From Sporosarcina cascadiensis (GTDB taxonomy: Bacteria > Bacillota > Bacilli > Bacillales_A > Planococcaceae), in the NCBI RefSeq assembly GCF_009650995.1, contig NZ_WHVV01000002.1, positions 212,208 to 276,207 on the forward strand: a stretch of DNA of 64,000 nucleotides, written 5' to 3'. Both the position numbers and the translations under genes were made by a program. Of the stretch, positions 26,168 through 34,252 are shown in pieces. Each line of letters opens with the position of its first letter. Positions within the stretch are counted from its first letter, which is position 1. Under the pieces are notes generated by a model. It was given only the letters and a program-made list of their open reading frames with translations. It was not told the DNA's origin and ran no database searches.

Positions 26168-27500
26168 GTCGCCTTCAAAAAGTCCATCCGGACAGAAATC
26201 ACTATGATTTCACCGGATGGCTTTTTCTATTCAGCCAGATTTTTGGATTTTCAACATGCAATTCAAAGGGGAGGGAGGTTGGAAAATAGGGGAAGAAAAA
26301 TTTGGACATGCCAAATAAGCCTTTTCACAAGGCTTTTAAAAAATATTCAACTGAACTGGTTAAGCCGCTTTCTTGTATGTATGGTAGAGACCATTTAACA
26401 CTGGGGTGGCTTCCAATACGGTATCTTCTACCGAAGTCGGAAGGTAAACCGGTGAAGGGATTGGTGTTTTGCCGTTGATCCCCTGATGCGTCCGGTGCGT
26501 GTTGTAATAACCCTTCATGTATTCCGTAAGAAGGCCGCATAGATGCCGCTCATTCAGTGGGATTACATGGTCTACCAACTCTCTTTTAATTGTACCGATA
26601 ACCCTTTCAGCGTATCCGTTTTGCCAAGGTGATCGATAAGCCGTTTTCTTTGCCGTAATGTCTGAGGACTGTAAGAAGGCTTGAAACACTTTGGAACAGA
26701 AGATGGGATCATTGTCGTGAATCAGGTATTTAGGGACCTTGCCATAAGGCGTTGCATTCCGGAATTGCTGAATGGTCCATTCCGCTGTTGGATTCGTCGT
26801 GACGCCGAAATGAATAATTTCACGAGTTTTATGGTGCAAGATCACCAAGACATGAAGTACGTTAAAAGTCAGTGTGGAAATTGTAAAGAAATCAGTTCCC
26901 CATATCTCTTCCTGATGGTTTTGCAAGAATGTCTTCCAGGATTGAATCTGTTTTTCGGAAGGCGGCTTTCGTGTGCTTGGCAGATACTTGGCAATGGTGT
27001 TTGGTGCCGGCGGCTGATCAATGCCAAGTATCCTTAGCTTTTCATGAATTTTCTCCGGCGACAAAAGCGGATTTTCCTTATGTACTCGTTTAATTAGCTG
27101 GATGGTTCCATTAGAAATCGTTGGTCTACCTAACTTTTTCGATTTTTTCTTCCAATAGAATTTGAAAGCTGTCCGATGCCAGCGAATAACTGTGTCGGGC
27201 TTTACCATGACTAATGAGTCTTTCCAGTTTTCCAAGTGCTTAGACAGGAGCACCCACAGTTGCCGGAATGCAGGAGTTGGCCGTGGTGTTGGAATATTTT
27301 CTTTTTCAAAACGATGGACATACGATGCGAGTTGGCTCCTCAATGCGATGTTTTCCATACTAGTTGCATGCTTGGATAATATATAATTTCTCAAAGACAT
27401 CAATAAGTAGCCTATCCACTCTGAACAAAATTTGTATAGTGATCGTAGAAATGACAACATAAAGAATCCCTCCAAAATGTATAGATAGTTTTAGCATCTA
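26168..27500 (-). mobile_element. Intact insertion sequence with DDE transposase
   Basis: The left end is GTCGCCTTCAAAAAGTCCAT with its terminator hairpin. The right end lies somewhere near 27500 and is not marked by an obvious inverted repeat, so that boundary is approximate. The element holds one leftward transposase gene. Confidence 0.65.
26360..27460 (-). CDS. Integrase-core (rve) DDE transposase
   Basis: This 366-residue transposase likely catalyses cut or copy of its own element. The N-terminal part holds a helix-turn-helix region (KPDTVIRWHRTAF near residue 90, GRPTIS soon after). The rve core shows the acidic triad in WGTDFF (near 190), HDNDP (near 250) and YAERVIGTIKREL (near 285). 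The ATG at 27460 is preceded by GGAGGGA; an in-frame TTG 15 bases upstream is less likely. Its 3' end is repeated in four truncated tails in this window. It cannot be assigned firmly to a named IS family from sequence alone. Confidence 0.85.
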   Translation of the reverse strand: MLSFLRSLYKFCSEWIGYLLMSLRNYILSKHATSMENIALRSQLASYVHRFEKENIPTPRPTPAFRQLWVLLSKHLENWKDSLVMVKPDTVIRWHRTAFKFYWKKKSKKLGRPTISNGTIQLIKRVHKENPLLSPEKIHEKLRILGIDQPPAPNTIAKYLPSTRKPPSEKQIQSWKTFLQNHQEEIWGTDFFTISTLTFNVLHVLVILHHKTREIIHFGVTTNPTAEWTIQQFRNATPYGKVPKYLIHDNDPIFCSKVFQAFLQSSDITAKKTAYRSPWQNGYAERVIGTIKRELVDHVIPLNERHLCGLLTEYMKGYYNTHRTHQGINGKTPIPSPVYLPTSVEDTVLEATPVLNGLYHTYKKAA

Positions 27501-27593
27501 TTGTAACGAAACAGGTGGTGAAGTTCCACTGGAGCTATAACAATCTGGAGCTCTATGCTATTCTTAAAGTAATACATAGAAGGAGCAGTTGAT

Positions 27594-27938
27594 ATGTCAA
27601 AACTCATTTCGATTTTCGTCATCTTAACACCTGCCGTTGTCTTTTTCACAGGACATCAGCTGCTAGTATGGCTGGCCATCATTAATGCAGCGTCTTATCT
27701 GATCATCGGGCTAACCATCCCGAACCTGATCGCCCGTTCTTCCATGACAAAATTCAAGTTTGAAATTGAGCAGATGGAACAGGATGGAGCAACCGATCAA
27801 GAGATTGAAGAGGCATTTGATGAAGAAATAGTAATTACGGATGAAGACCGTATGGCTGTACCTCAGTGGCTGTACTACCTATCCCTGTTCCATGTTATTT
27901 CAGCGGTCTTCCTGCTTGTTGTCGGGTGGGTCTCTTAA
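27594..27938 (+). CDS. Small hypothetical membrane protein
   Basis: This 114-residue protein has three hydrophobic segments (about residues 5-22, 26-44 and 92-112) and a strongly acidic stretch between the second and third (about 60-85, with QEIEEAFDEE). AGAAGGAG precedes the ATG. It stands alone between the insertion sequence and a gene-free region. I do not recognise a family, and no function is suggested by the context. Confidence 0.6.
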   Translation: MSKLISIFVILTPAVVFFTGHQLLVWLAIINAASYLIIGLTIPNLIARSSMTKFKFEIEQMEQDGATDQEIEEAFDEEIVITDEDRMAVPQWLYYLSLFHVISAVFLLVVGWVS

Positions 27939-28620
27939 TCAAAATGCCGCATTATCTAAAGACAAATCGTCTAGGAGGAGAGAGGGAATAAAATCCTCGC
28001 CTGTGGATACAATCACTACATGTCGAAAGCTCTCCTCTCTTCCTCCTGTAAATTGCAGCCCGGCTCGCGTCATTGATGAGAGCAATTGTCCTTTACTTCT
28101 TACAGTTATCGCACTGGTAACGGCTCTCCATTCCCACTCCCATGTCTCGCTTATAATCTGTAAATAATGTACATCCTTCTTAGGCACCGAGCATTTGAGG
28201 AGGAAAGGCAGTCTTCATCTTTCTTCATTAAGATTCCCCTTTATTCCGCTCCCTCCTTCTCTCGAACTTCACTACCCTCTCTCCCTGAAAAAGTTAATTT
28301 TATAAATGCGATAACATGTACCGGCTCCTCCAAGAGGAATGAAGAAAAAAATGGAGAAGACTTTTTTCATTAAAATTTAATTTGGGGCAATTTGCTTGTG
28401 ATTATGAAGTTGAAGAGGTATAAGTCGTAATAGACATGGGTATCATTCTTTTAACGGCATTATGTTGTCTGGATGAACAGTTAATTAAAAATGGCAGCGA
28501 ACTTTCAAGAATAAAAAGGAAGATGCTTGTTAGGCATCTTCCGCTGTCTTCCCGCTGTAGTTAAAAAAGCTCCCAAACCTTAACATCAATGAATAAACCT
28601 GAACCTACATCCACTAACTT
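27939..28620. other. Gene-free region with a leftward terminator
   Basis: No convincing gene is seen. About 28195-28290 is markedly pyrimidine-rich on the plus strand. At 28513-28542 the stem GGAAGATGC/GCATCTTCC, with a T-run on the minus strand, would terminate the leftward gene ending at 28621. Confidence 0.5.
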
Positions 28621-29505
28621 TTACTCTCTATATACTGTAGGGTCTATGACAATAATCTCTTCTTTCATGTTTGCTCTAGTATTTATTTGGTGATTAATCA
28701 GTCGCTTGAGCTGGACACGCTTGGTATGCATTTCATCAATCCATACATCCTGTTTTGTAAGGATGTTATACTGTTCGATAACGGGTGTATCGGGAGAAAA
28801 CCATATGAAGTGGATCACATCTTCCTCCACACTGGATAAATCTGTATCCTTTTCTGTTATATAAAAAACTTGAGGGTAACCAATCCAATCGCAAATTGTA
28901 TTATAGACATGATAGATATCAGCTGGTTGGAAGACTAACTTCATCATCCGATTACTGTACTCAATATAGAAATAGACAGGATCGTCTAGATTTGCACAGC
29001 CTTCAATAGTAACTGGCTCCGGCAATTTAAAACTATCCGCTTCATGTAACTCCTGCCAATAAGATGAAATATTAAATATTTCAGTTTCGAAATCCCAAGG
29101 AGAATACTGTTTTAATGAACTTAACCAAATACTTCTGGAAACGTAAGAAAACAGTTTGAGGTAAGTGGTCATGCTTTCATCGTCAAATATTAACAATTCA
29201 GCCACTGAACCATATATATCTCCCGGAAGATCCGGCTCACACATATCGAGTTTAGAATGTTCAGCGTAGTAGGAGTTTATTTCTCTATACTTTAAATGTT
29301 CGTCTTTGCTAATGCCATGGAATTCGAAAGCATTATCCACATAGCCCTGCAATGTTTTTCTTCCCAGAACCTCTATGTTGTCCCCTAACTTATCCATAAG
29401 CATGCTGAATAAAAATTTCTGTAAGTGAGTAGTTTTCCTGGGATTAAACGGAGTGGAGCTTTTTGACCGTCTGGAATAACCGGTATTCTTTTCAATTGGT
29501 TTCAT
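28621..29505 (-). CDS. Hypothetical protein sharing a C-terminal domain with the XRE regulator
   Basis: This 294-residue protein is unrecognised by family. Its C-terminal region (about residues 175-275) clearly aligns with that of the XRE protein at 30963-31811: LDDPVYFYIEY...MMKL against LDEPIYFEIQY...MMRL, followed in both by a W-rich segment and WFSP. The first 170 residues have no helix-turn-helix and differ from the XRE protein. The ATG at 29505 has AAGGAGG seven bases upstream; a further upstream start is unlikely. A terminator follows. The shared domain suggests the two act on or with the same partner. Confidence 0.6.
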   Translation of the reverse strand: MKPIEKNTGYSRRSKSSTPFNPRKTTHLQKFLFSMLMDKLGDNIEVLGRKTLQGYVDNAFEFHGISKDEHLKYREINSYYAEHSKLDMCEPDLPGDIYGSVAELLIFDDESMTTYLKLFSYVSRSIWLSSLKQYSPWDFETEIFNISSYWQELHEADSFKLPEPVTIEGCANLDDPVYFYIEYSNRMMKLVFQPADIYHVYNTICDWIGYPQVFYITEKDTDLSSVEEDVIHFIWFSPDTPVIEQYNILTKQDVWIDEMHTKRVQLKRLINHQINTRANMKEEIIVIDPTVYRE

Positions 29506-29992
29506 GTAAATCCTCCTTATATAATTAACTTCCAATCCTTATCATCATTGCCGTAAAGAATTCCTTTTAATCACCGGGTTCAGAAAAGTAGCAAGTGAAA
29601 GATGAACTAGGGAGGAAAGATGTTTAGCATATTGATTAATGTCTGCTCTCTCAGAGTTCTAGTTTTAATAATTGATACTTATTTCGGCTATCTCGATTGC
29701 CAGCTCTGCAAAAACGTCTGGTGGCAGGATTGGTAGGTAGTAAGCTAAAACGTAACTGAGGAATTGATTGCCGAAAGTACATATATTTAAGCCTTATCCC
29801 ATTTGCTATGGGGTAAGGTTTTTTGTCGTTAAACCCTTCATCATTCCATAGAAAAATGCAGGCTTCTTAACGTATCAAACAGCTATTTAACAGGAAGAAT
29901 GATGGTAAACCATTGAAAGGTAAAAGGAATGAAGGACGTGGCCACCTAGAGTGCATGACTATGTCATCAAAAACCAAGAGGGAGGAGAAAAA
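29506..29992. other. Gene-free region with an orphan terminator
   Basis: Nothing coding is seen. A hairpin with a T-run at about 29790-29826 (CCTTATCCCAT against ATGGGGTAAGG) looks like an intrinsic terminator without an upstream gene, possibly left from a deleted one. Confidence 0.4.
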
Positions 29993-30430
29993 TTGTTAAA
30001 TGAGCGAAAGAAAGTTGGAATCAGTTATTGCAGAACCTATCTCCGCACGCGAAAGGAAATTGACCAACAGCAACAGACGATCAATGACTTTGCCAATCAG
30101 CAGGGTATTCATATTCACGCACAGTATCAGGTTGTCGGCTACTCGGCGATGAGGGGAATCCGGCCGAGACTAGAGACAACGATACGGAAACTAGAAATGA
30201 AGGAGATTAGGATTAGTCATTTATTGATTTATTCATTTGATCGAGTTCTGCGTGACCCCTTCCAGAGCCTTCCCGAAATTCTTGCGATACTGGAGCATGT
30301 GGAGATGGTGGTCGTGGCGGAAGAGCAAACAATCTACACAGTAAATGAATTCCGGGCGTTTGTCCTGAGGCTGCCCTCTCCGCCTGCAGTGACTTCTGGC
30401 ACTATCGAGTACAAAGACGCAATGATGTAA
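29993..30430 (+). CDS. Resolvase-like protein lacking the catalytic serine
   Basis: This 145-residue protein matches the N-terminal catalytic fold of serine recombinases: VGISYCRTYL near the start, Q-rich helix, SAMRGIRPRLE in place of the usual SG...RP, and FDRVLRDPFQS for the DRLxR helix. In active enzymes the first motif reads Y-x-R-x-S; here it is YCRTY, so the nucleophile serine is a tyrosine. There is no C-terminal DNA-binding domain. The start is TTG at 29993, five bases after GAGGGAGGAG. It may be a dead relic or a regulatory paralog. Catalysis by the usual mechanism is unlikely. Confidence 0.65.
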   Translation: MLNERKKVGISYCRTYLRTRKEIDQQQQTINDFANQQGIHIHAQYQVVGYSAMRGIRPRLETTIRKLEMKEIRISHLLIYSFDRVLRDPFQSLPEILAILEHVEMVVVAEEQTIYTVNEFRAFVLRLPSPPAVTSGTIEYKDAMM

Positions 30431-30962
30431 CTTTACAATCGAAAATAGAAAAGCTGCCATATCAGATGATTTCAAGTTTATGTACCAATACGTATTGCCA
30501 TACAATTGGAGAGAGCAGGCAACCACCCAACAATCGGTGGCTGGCTGCTTTTTTGATTGCATGCAATATGCCCATACCTGTTCAATAAATGAGTCAGGAT
30601 GATACCGTCCACAAACATACTATTGTTTACACGTCGTCGTGCACAACTTGCTTTACTAAATAGCATGTTCCATCATCCCTGTCATCTTGGGATGTTTGAA
30701 TAAAAAAGGTGAAATCAATGCATACGGTGTTTTGCTTCAATTACGCATCCTTTGTAGCGTAGCAACAAAAGAAAAAACTGAAGGTTTCTAAAACTCGTTG
30801 TATAAAACGTGTGAGACAAGGCTATAGTGTAAGTGAGGGTGTTGCCCACAAGTTACGTAATTAAAAAATGACTAACTGAGATATGCAACATCACAACAAA
30901 AAAAGATACCTAAATAGAGGTATCTCGATACACCTTATTCTTTTGTTACTGAAGTGTGATGG
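30431..30962. other. Gene-free region with two terminators
   Basis: A rightward terminator lies at 30514-30555 (AGCAGGCAACCACC and its partner, then T6) after the resolvase-like gene. A leftward one lies at 30899-30926 (GATACCT/AGGTATC with a T-run on the minus strand) after the XRE gene. No gene is supported between them. Confidence 0.6.
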
Positions 30963-31811
30963 TCACGAAGCATCTTTTTTACCGTAATGTTGAAGCAACC
31001 AGTCCAACTGGCTGTCATAGGTGTTCACAGTCGATAGGTCAACCTGCAGCTTCTTCAGTAACTCAAACTTCTCGTACGGTGACATGATTGGTGAAAACCA
31101 ATAGTAGTGCATGGTAGGATGCTCTTGTCGGTCGGTAGGTACAATGTCTAGGGTCTCGTAACTTACGTGGTAATGATCCATCCATTGTTCAAACAGTTCA
31201 CTGTGCGTTTGATGTTCGGTCTGTAAAGTCAGCCTCATCATTTGAGTTGTATACTGGATCTCGAAATAAATGGGTTCATCAAGAGAAAGTGTACCTGCCA
31301 AGTCTTCTGTTTGCTCTTGTTCCGAAGGGATGGATGGTTTCGCAGCCAACCACTTACTACGATAGTCCAGAATTCTTTGAGCTAATGCATCGACTGTAAA
31401 TAATCTTATCCTGTTTGCCAACCATTCACTGCCATGTTGTAGCAGTTCAGTGACCAACTTCTCGCAGGTTTCTTCTTCAACCGACTCCAAGAAATCCATC
31501 ATCCGTTGTAGATGAGGCTTATGCTGTACAGTTGGAAGTACCGCAGGAAGTGCTGGGTTTGTCTGTAAGCTTTCCGTTTCCTTTGTCTGTATGTTTTCAG
31601 TTTTGCCGCCGTCACGTAGGGCGAGTAACTCATCCAAAGGAATATCAAAGTGTTTCGAATACTTTTCGCAGGTTGCATTGGAAGCATTTCGTTCATTCTT
31701 TTCCAGAAAGCCTATAAATGCAGTTGAAATGCCGATCTCCTTATTTAATTGTGGTCTAGATAAGTTTTTGCTTTCCCGAAGCTCTCTGAGTTTATTGCCG
31801 AATTTGTTCAT
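30963..31811 (-). CDS. XRE-family regulator with a novel C-terminal domain
   Basis: This 282-residue protein has an XRE-type helix-turn-helix at about residues 5-60 (LRELRESKNLSRPQLNKEIGIS...GFLEKNER), which should bind DNA as a dimer. A linker follows, then a C-terminal region (about 170-275) shared with the protein at 28621-29505. The ATG at 31811 has GGGGG a few bases upstream. It is transcribed away from the recombinase operon at 32.4 kb, so the 590-base gap between them is where it would most simply bind. Control of the recombinases is inferred from position only. Confidence 0.75.
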   Translation of the reverse strand: MNKFGNKLRELRESKNLSRPQLNKEIGISTAFIGFLEKNERNASNATCEKYSKHFDIPLDELLALRDGGKTENIQTKETESLQTNPALPAVLPTVQHKPHLQRMMDFLESVEEETCEKLVTELLQHGSEWLANRIRLFTVDALAQRILDYRSKWLAAKPSIPSEQEQTEDLAGTLSLDEPIYFEIQYTTQMMRLTLQTEHQTHSELFEQWMDHYHVSYETLDIVPTDRQEHPTMHYYWFSPIMSPYEKFELLKKLQVDLSTVNTYDSQLDWLLQHYGKKDAS

Positions 31812-32398
31812 GTGATAACCCCCATTTGATTTTTTGTTGCTGCTGATTGCAGTCTTGCCACAACAATTGAAATCTATTCTTTAAAAATGCAGAAAAGTAG
31901 AATGTTCGAAAGATATCGTGTCTGGATGCGTAATGTAGCAGGGTATTAAGCAGACCGCCACTAGGTTGTTCGGCAAATAAACTGTAAGTGTACATACAAG
32001 GAATTTCACTTGATGTGTTGGCAACCAAGAGGGTTATGTTATGTAGCAATAAAAATTTTTGAAGTGTACAACATGGTGGTATAAAGGTTGCTACTGCTGT
32101 ACATAGTATAAGTAGCCGCCGTTGACTACAGGCAACAGCTTGCAAGGTAGCGGTTGAAGTCAGAGCAAGGTTTGCTGAGGGCCAGATAGCTAAAATGGCA
32201 AACAACTGATGAATGGAATATTGAAACCAAACTGCCAGGCTTATTTCAAAATTCGCATATACATATATAGGAACCTTAATTCCCCCACGGAATTAGGGCT
32301 TTTCGTGTTGCCAATAAAATGTTTGAACTCGCATATGAATGGACAGGATGATATGCAAGGTCCGTCAACCAGCATTCAAAGGAGGAGGCACGGATTAG
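31812..32398. promoter_or_regulatory. Divergent control region between XRE gene and recombinase operon
   Basis: No gene is supported. Short inverted repeats occur (GTAGCAA at 32043 and TTGCTAC at 32088), and a terminator-like hairpin (CCTTAATTCC/GGAATTAGG) lies at about 32273-32300. A 12-bp segment, GGTTGCTACTGC (32086-32097), recurs at 37325-37336 beyond the operon. A promoter cannot be placed with confidence. Confidence 0.35.
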
Positions 32399-33400
32399 AT
32401 GACGCGACAAAGTGATGGCAAACAGTCGTTGACGGATCGGGTTGAATGGATGGTTTGCTATCCCAAAAGGAATGAGGACGTTTCAGTAAATAAGAAAGGA
32501 TGGAAGAGTATGACAGCAAAAAAAACCTATTGGATTAGTACCGCCGTTGGGATACCTGAAGCAACCAGAGAGGTATTAAATGAATACCTGCTCAGCCTTA
32601 AGGTGGAAAACAGAGCAGAAACAACGGTGGACAAATACCGAAGAGAATTAGAACGGTTCTTACAAGAACATACCGTACTGGATGAACTAACGCCCGAAAT
32701 CGTCCGCAGTTGGTTGGATGAATTTTCGAAAGGAAAGAAGCCGACTTCCATTGAATTGATGTTCTATGTTCTCTCCTCGTTCTTCCAATTCTGTTTGGAG
32801 GAAGAATATATGGAAACGACAGTCATGAAAAAAAGATGGAAACCAAAGATTCCGAAATCATTGCCCAAATATCTAGACGAGTTTGAATTTGCCCGTGTGA
32901 AACAGTTTATCGAACGTTTGCCCATTCGCAATCGGGCATTGATTCTGTTCCTGTTTTCCACTGGCGGTCGAGTGACGGAAGTATCAAACTTAAATATTGA
33001 GGATGTCGACCTGGAAAACAGGACTGCCATTGTGGTTGGAAAAGGGGAGAAGGTTCGTGACATATACTTTTCTAACGAAGCTTCGCTTGTGTTAAAAGCT
33101 TATCTAAATACACGTTCAGCTAAACCGACAGATCCTTTGTTTGAAAACAAATTTGGCGATCGCCTGCAAGCGGGCGGCATAAGAAAAGTGTTACAGAAAG
33201 TCAGTCGAAAGATGGGATTGAAACAGTCTTTTCATCCTCACGTCTGTCGTCACACTTATGCAACCAACATGCTGGCGAGAGGAGCAAACATAAGATTGAT
33301 CGCCAGGTTTCTTGGTCACGAAGATGTGAACACGACACGCATCTATGCCCGTATCCCAACGGAAGAAAAGTTGCTGCAATATCAAATCATGATGGAGTGA
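32399..33400 (+). CDS. Tyrosine recombinase A1
   Basis: This 333-residue tyrosine recombinase should cut and rejoin DNA at specific sites. It has one core-binding domain (about 48-140) and a catalytic domain with the expected residues: R in STGGRVTE, K in GKGEKVR, H-x-x-R in HVCRHT, H in LGHED and Y in IYAR. It opens the four-gene operon, and its stop codon overlaps the start region of B1. The ATG at 32399 has a good AGGAGG; the ATG at 32510, just before the conserved YWIST start, is also possible. Its catalytic domain resembles that of A2 more than those of B1 or B2. Confidence 0.88.
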   Translation: MTRQSDGKQSLTDRVEWMVCYPKRNEDVSVNKKGWKSMTAKKTYWISTAVGIPEATREVLNEYLLSLKVENRAETTVDKYRRELERFLQEHTVLDELTPEIVRSWLDEFSKGKKPTSIELMFYVLSSFFQFCLEEEYMETTVMKKRWKPKIPKSLPKYLDEFEFARVKQFIERLPIRNRALILFLFSTGGRVTEVSNLNIEDVDLENRTAIVVGKGEKVRDIYFSNEASLVLKAYLNTRSAKPTDPLFENKFGDRLQAGGIRKVLQKVSRKMGLKQSFHPHVCRHTYATNMLARGANIRLIARFLGHEDVNTTRIYARIPTEEKLLQYQIMME

Positions 33401-33405
33401 TGAAG

Positions 33406-34239
33406 ATGAATCAGAAGACCATTAAAGAGTTTTTCGATGATAACTATAATCAATTCTCCAAAGAGACAGTGCGGGCGTATTCCATCGCCCTCACTCAGTT
33501 TTTTTCTCACTGTGAAAAACCTCTGAATGAGGTGAAAGCCAAAGATATTCGTGCTTGGATGGCAAGTATGACAGAGGAAGGACTGAAACCACGCAGCATC
33601 CAACTAAAATTGGTAGCCGTCAAGTCATTTTACACGTATTGTCTCGAAGAAAATATTGTCAAACAAAGTCCAGCAAAACGAGTGAGGTCTCCACAAAAGG
33701 AAGACTCCCTCCCGCGGTATATATCCAGACAGCAATTAGCCTTACTTCGCGAATGGACATTAGACGATGTCCGGGAACGTGCGATTGTCGAAGCGTTGTA
33801 TACCACGGGGGTTAGAATTAGTGAATTGCTGAACATTCGATTGGAAGATATCAAATGGGAATCACGACAAATATGGATTCGCAAATCAAAAAACGGACAC
33901 GAACGCTTTGTCAGTTTCACTTCCGCCTGTATGGTACGGATGAAAGCCTATTTGGATACCCGAACCATGGAAAGCGACTATTTGTTTTGTAATCAAAGAG
34001 GACAGCCACTCAGTCAATGTTTAGTCCAGCAACGATTTCGGGAGTATTCTACAGCACTCGGTTTTAAAGTCACACCACATACCATGCGACATACCTTTGC
34101 CACGGATCTAACGATCAAGGGGATGGAGGATGTCTATCTTCAAGATTACTTGGGACATGCCAATCTGAATAGTACCAGCATCTACACGAGGTTACGGAGT
34201 GTCGATCAAAGACGCGAATATGATCGGTATAACTCATAG
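33406..34239 (+). CDS. Tyrosine recombinase B1
   Basis: This 277-residue tyrosine recombinase is of the short type, with one core-binding domain (about 10-90) and a catalytic domain. Visible residues are R in TTGVRISEL, H-x-x-R in HTMRHTFA, H in LGHAN and Y in IYTR; the lysine is in KSKNGHER. It ends in YDRYNS, like B2 (YDEWT). GGAG lies 8 bases before the ATG at 33406, and the gene follows A1 at once, so translation is probably coupled. It is the paralog of B2. Confidence 0.87.
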   Translation: MNQKTIKEFFDDNYNQFSKETVRAYSIALTQFFSHCEKPLNEVKAKDIRAWMASMTEEGLKPRSIQLKLVAVKSFYTYCLEENIVKQSPAKRVRSPQKEDSLPRYISRQQLALLREWTLDDVRERAIVEALYTTGVRISELLNIRLEDIKWESRQIWIRKSKNGHERFVSFTSACMVRMKAYLDTRTMESDYLFCNQRGQPLSQCLVQQRFREYSTALGFKVTPHTMRHTFATDLTIKGMEDVYLQDYLGHANLNSTSIYTRLRSVDQRREYDRYNS

Positions 34240-34252
34240 AAGGGAGAAGAAC

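Noticed and set aside
27939-28187. Leftward GTG-started frame of 82 codons
   Set aside because: No good ribosome site, no recognisable features, and it ends directly against the stop codon of the convergent gene.
31792-32205. Leftward 137-codon frame upstream of the XRE gene
   Set aside because: It lies in the control region, overlaps the XRE start, and lacks a ribosome site and family features.
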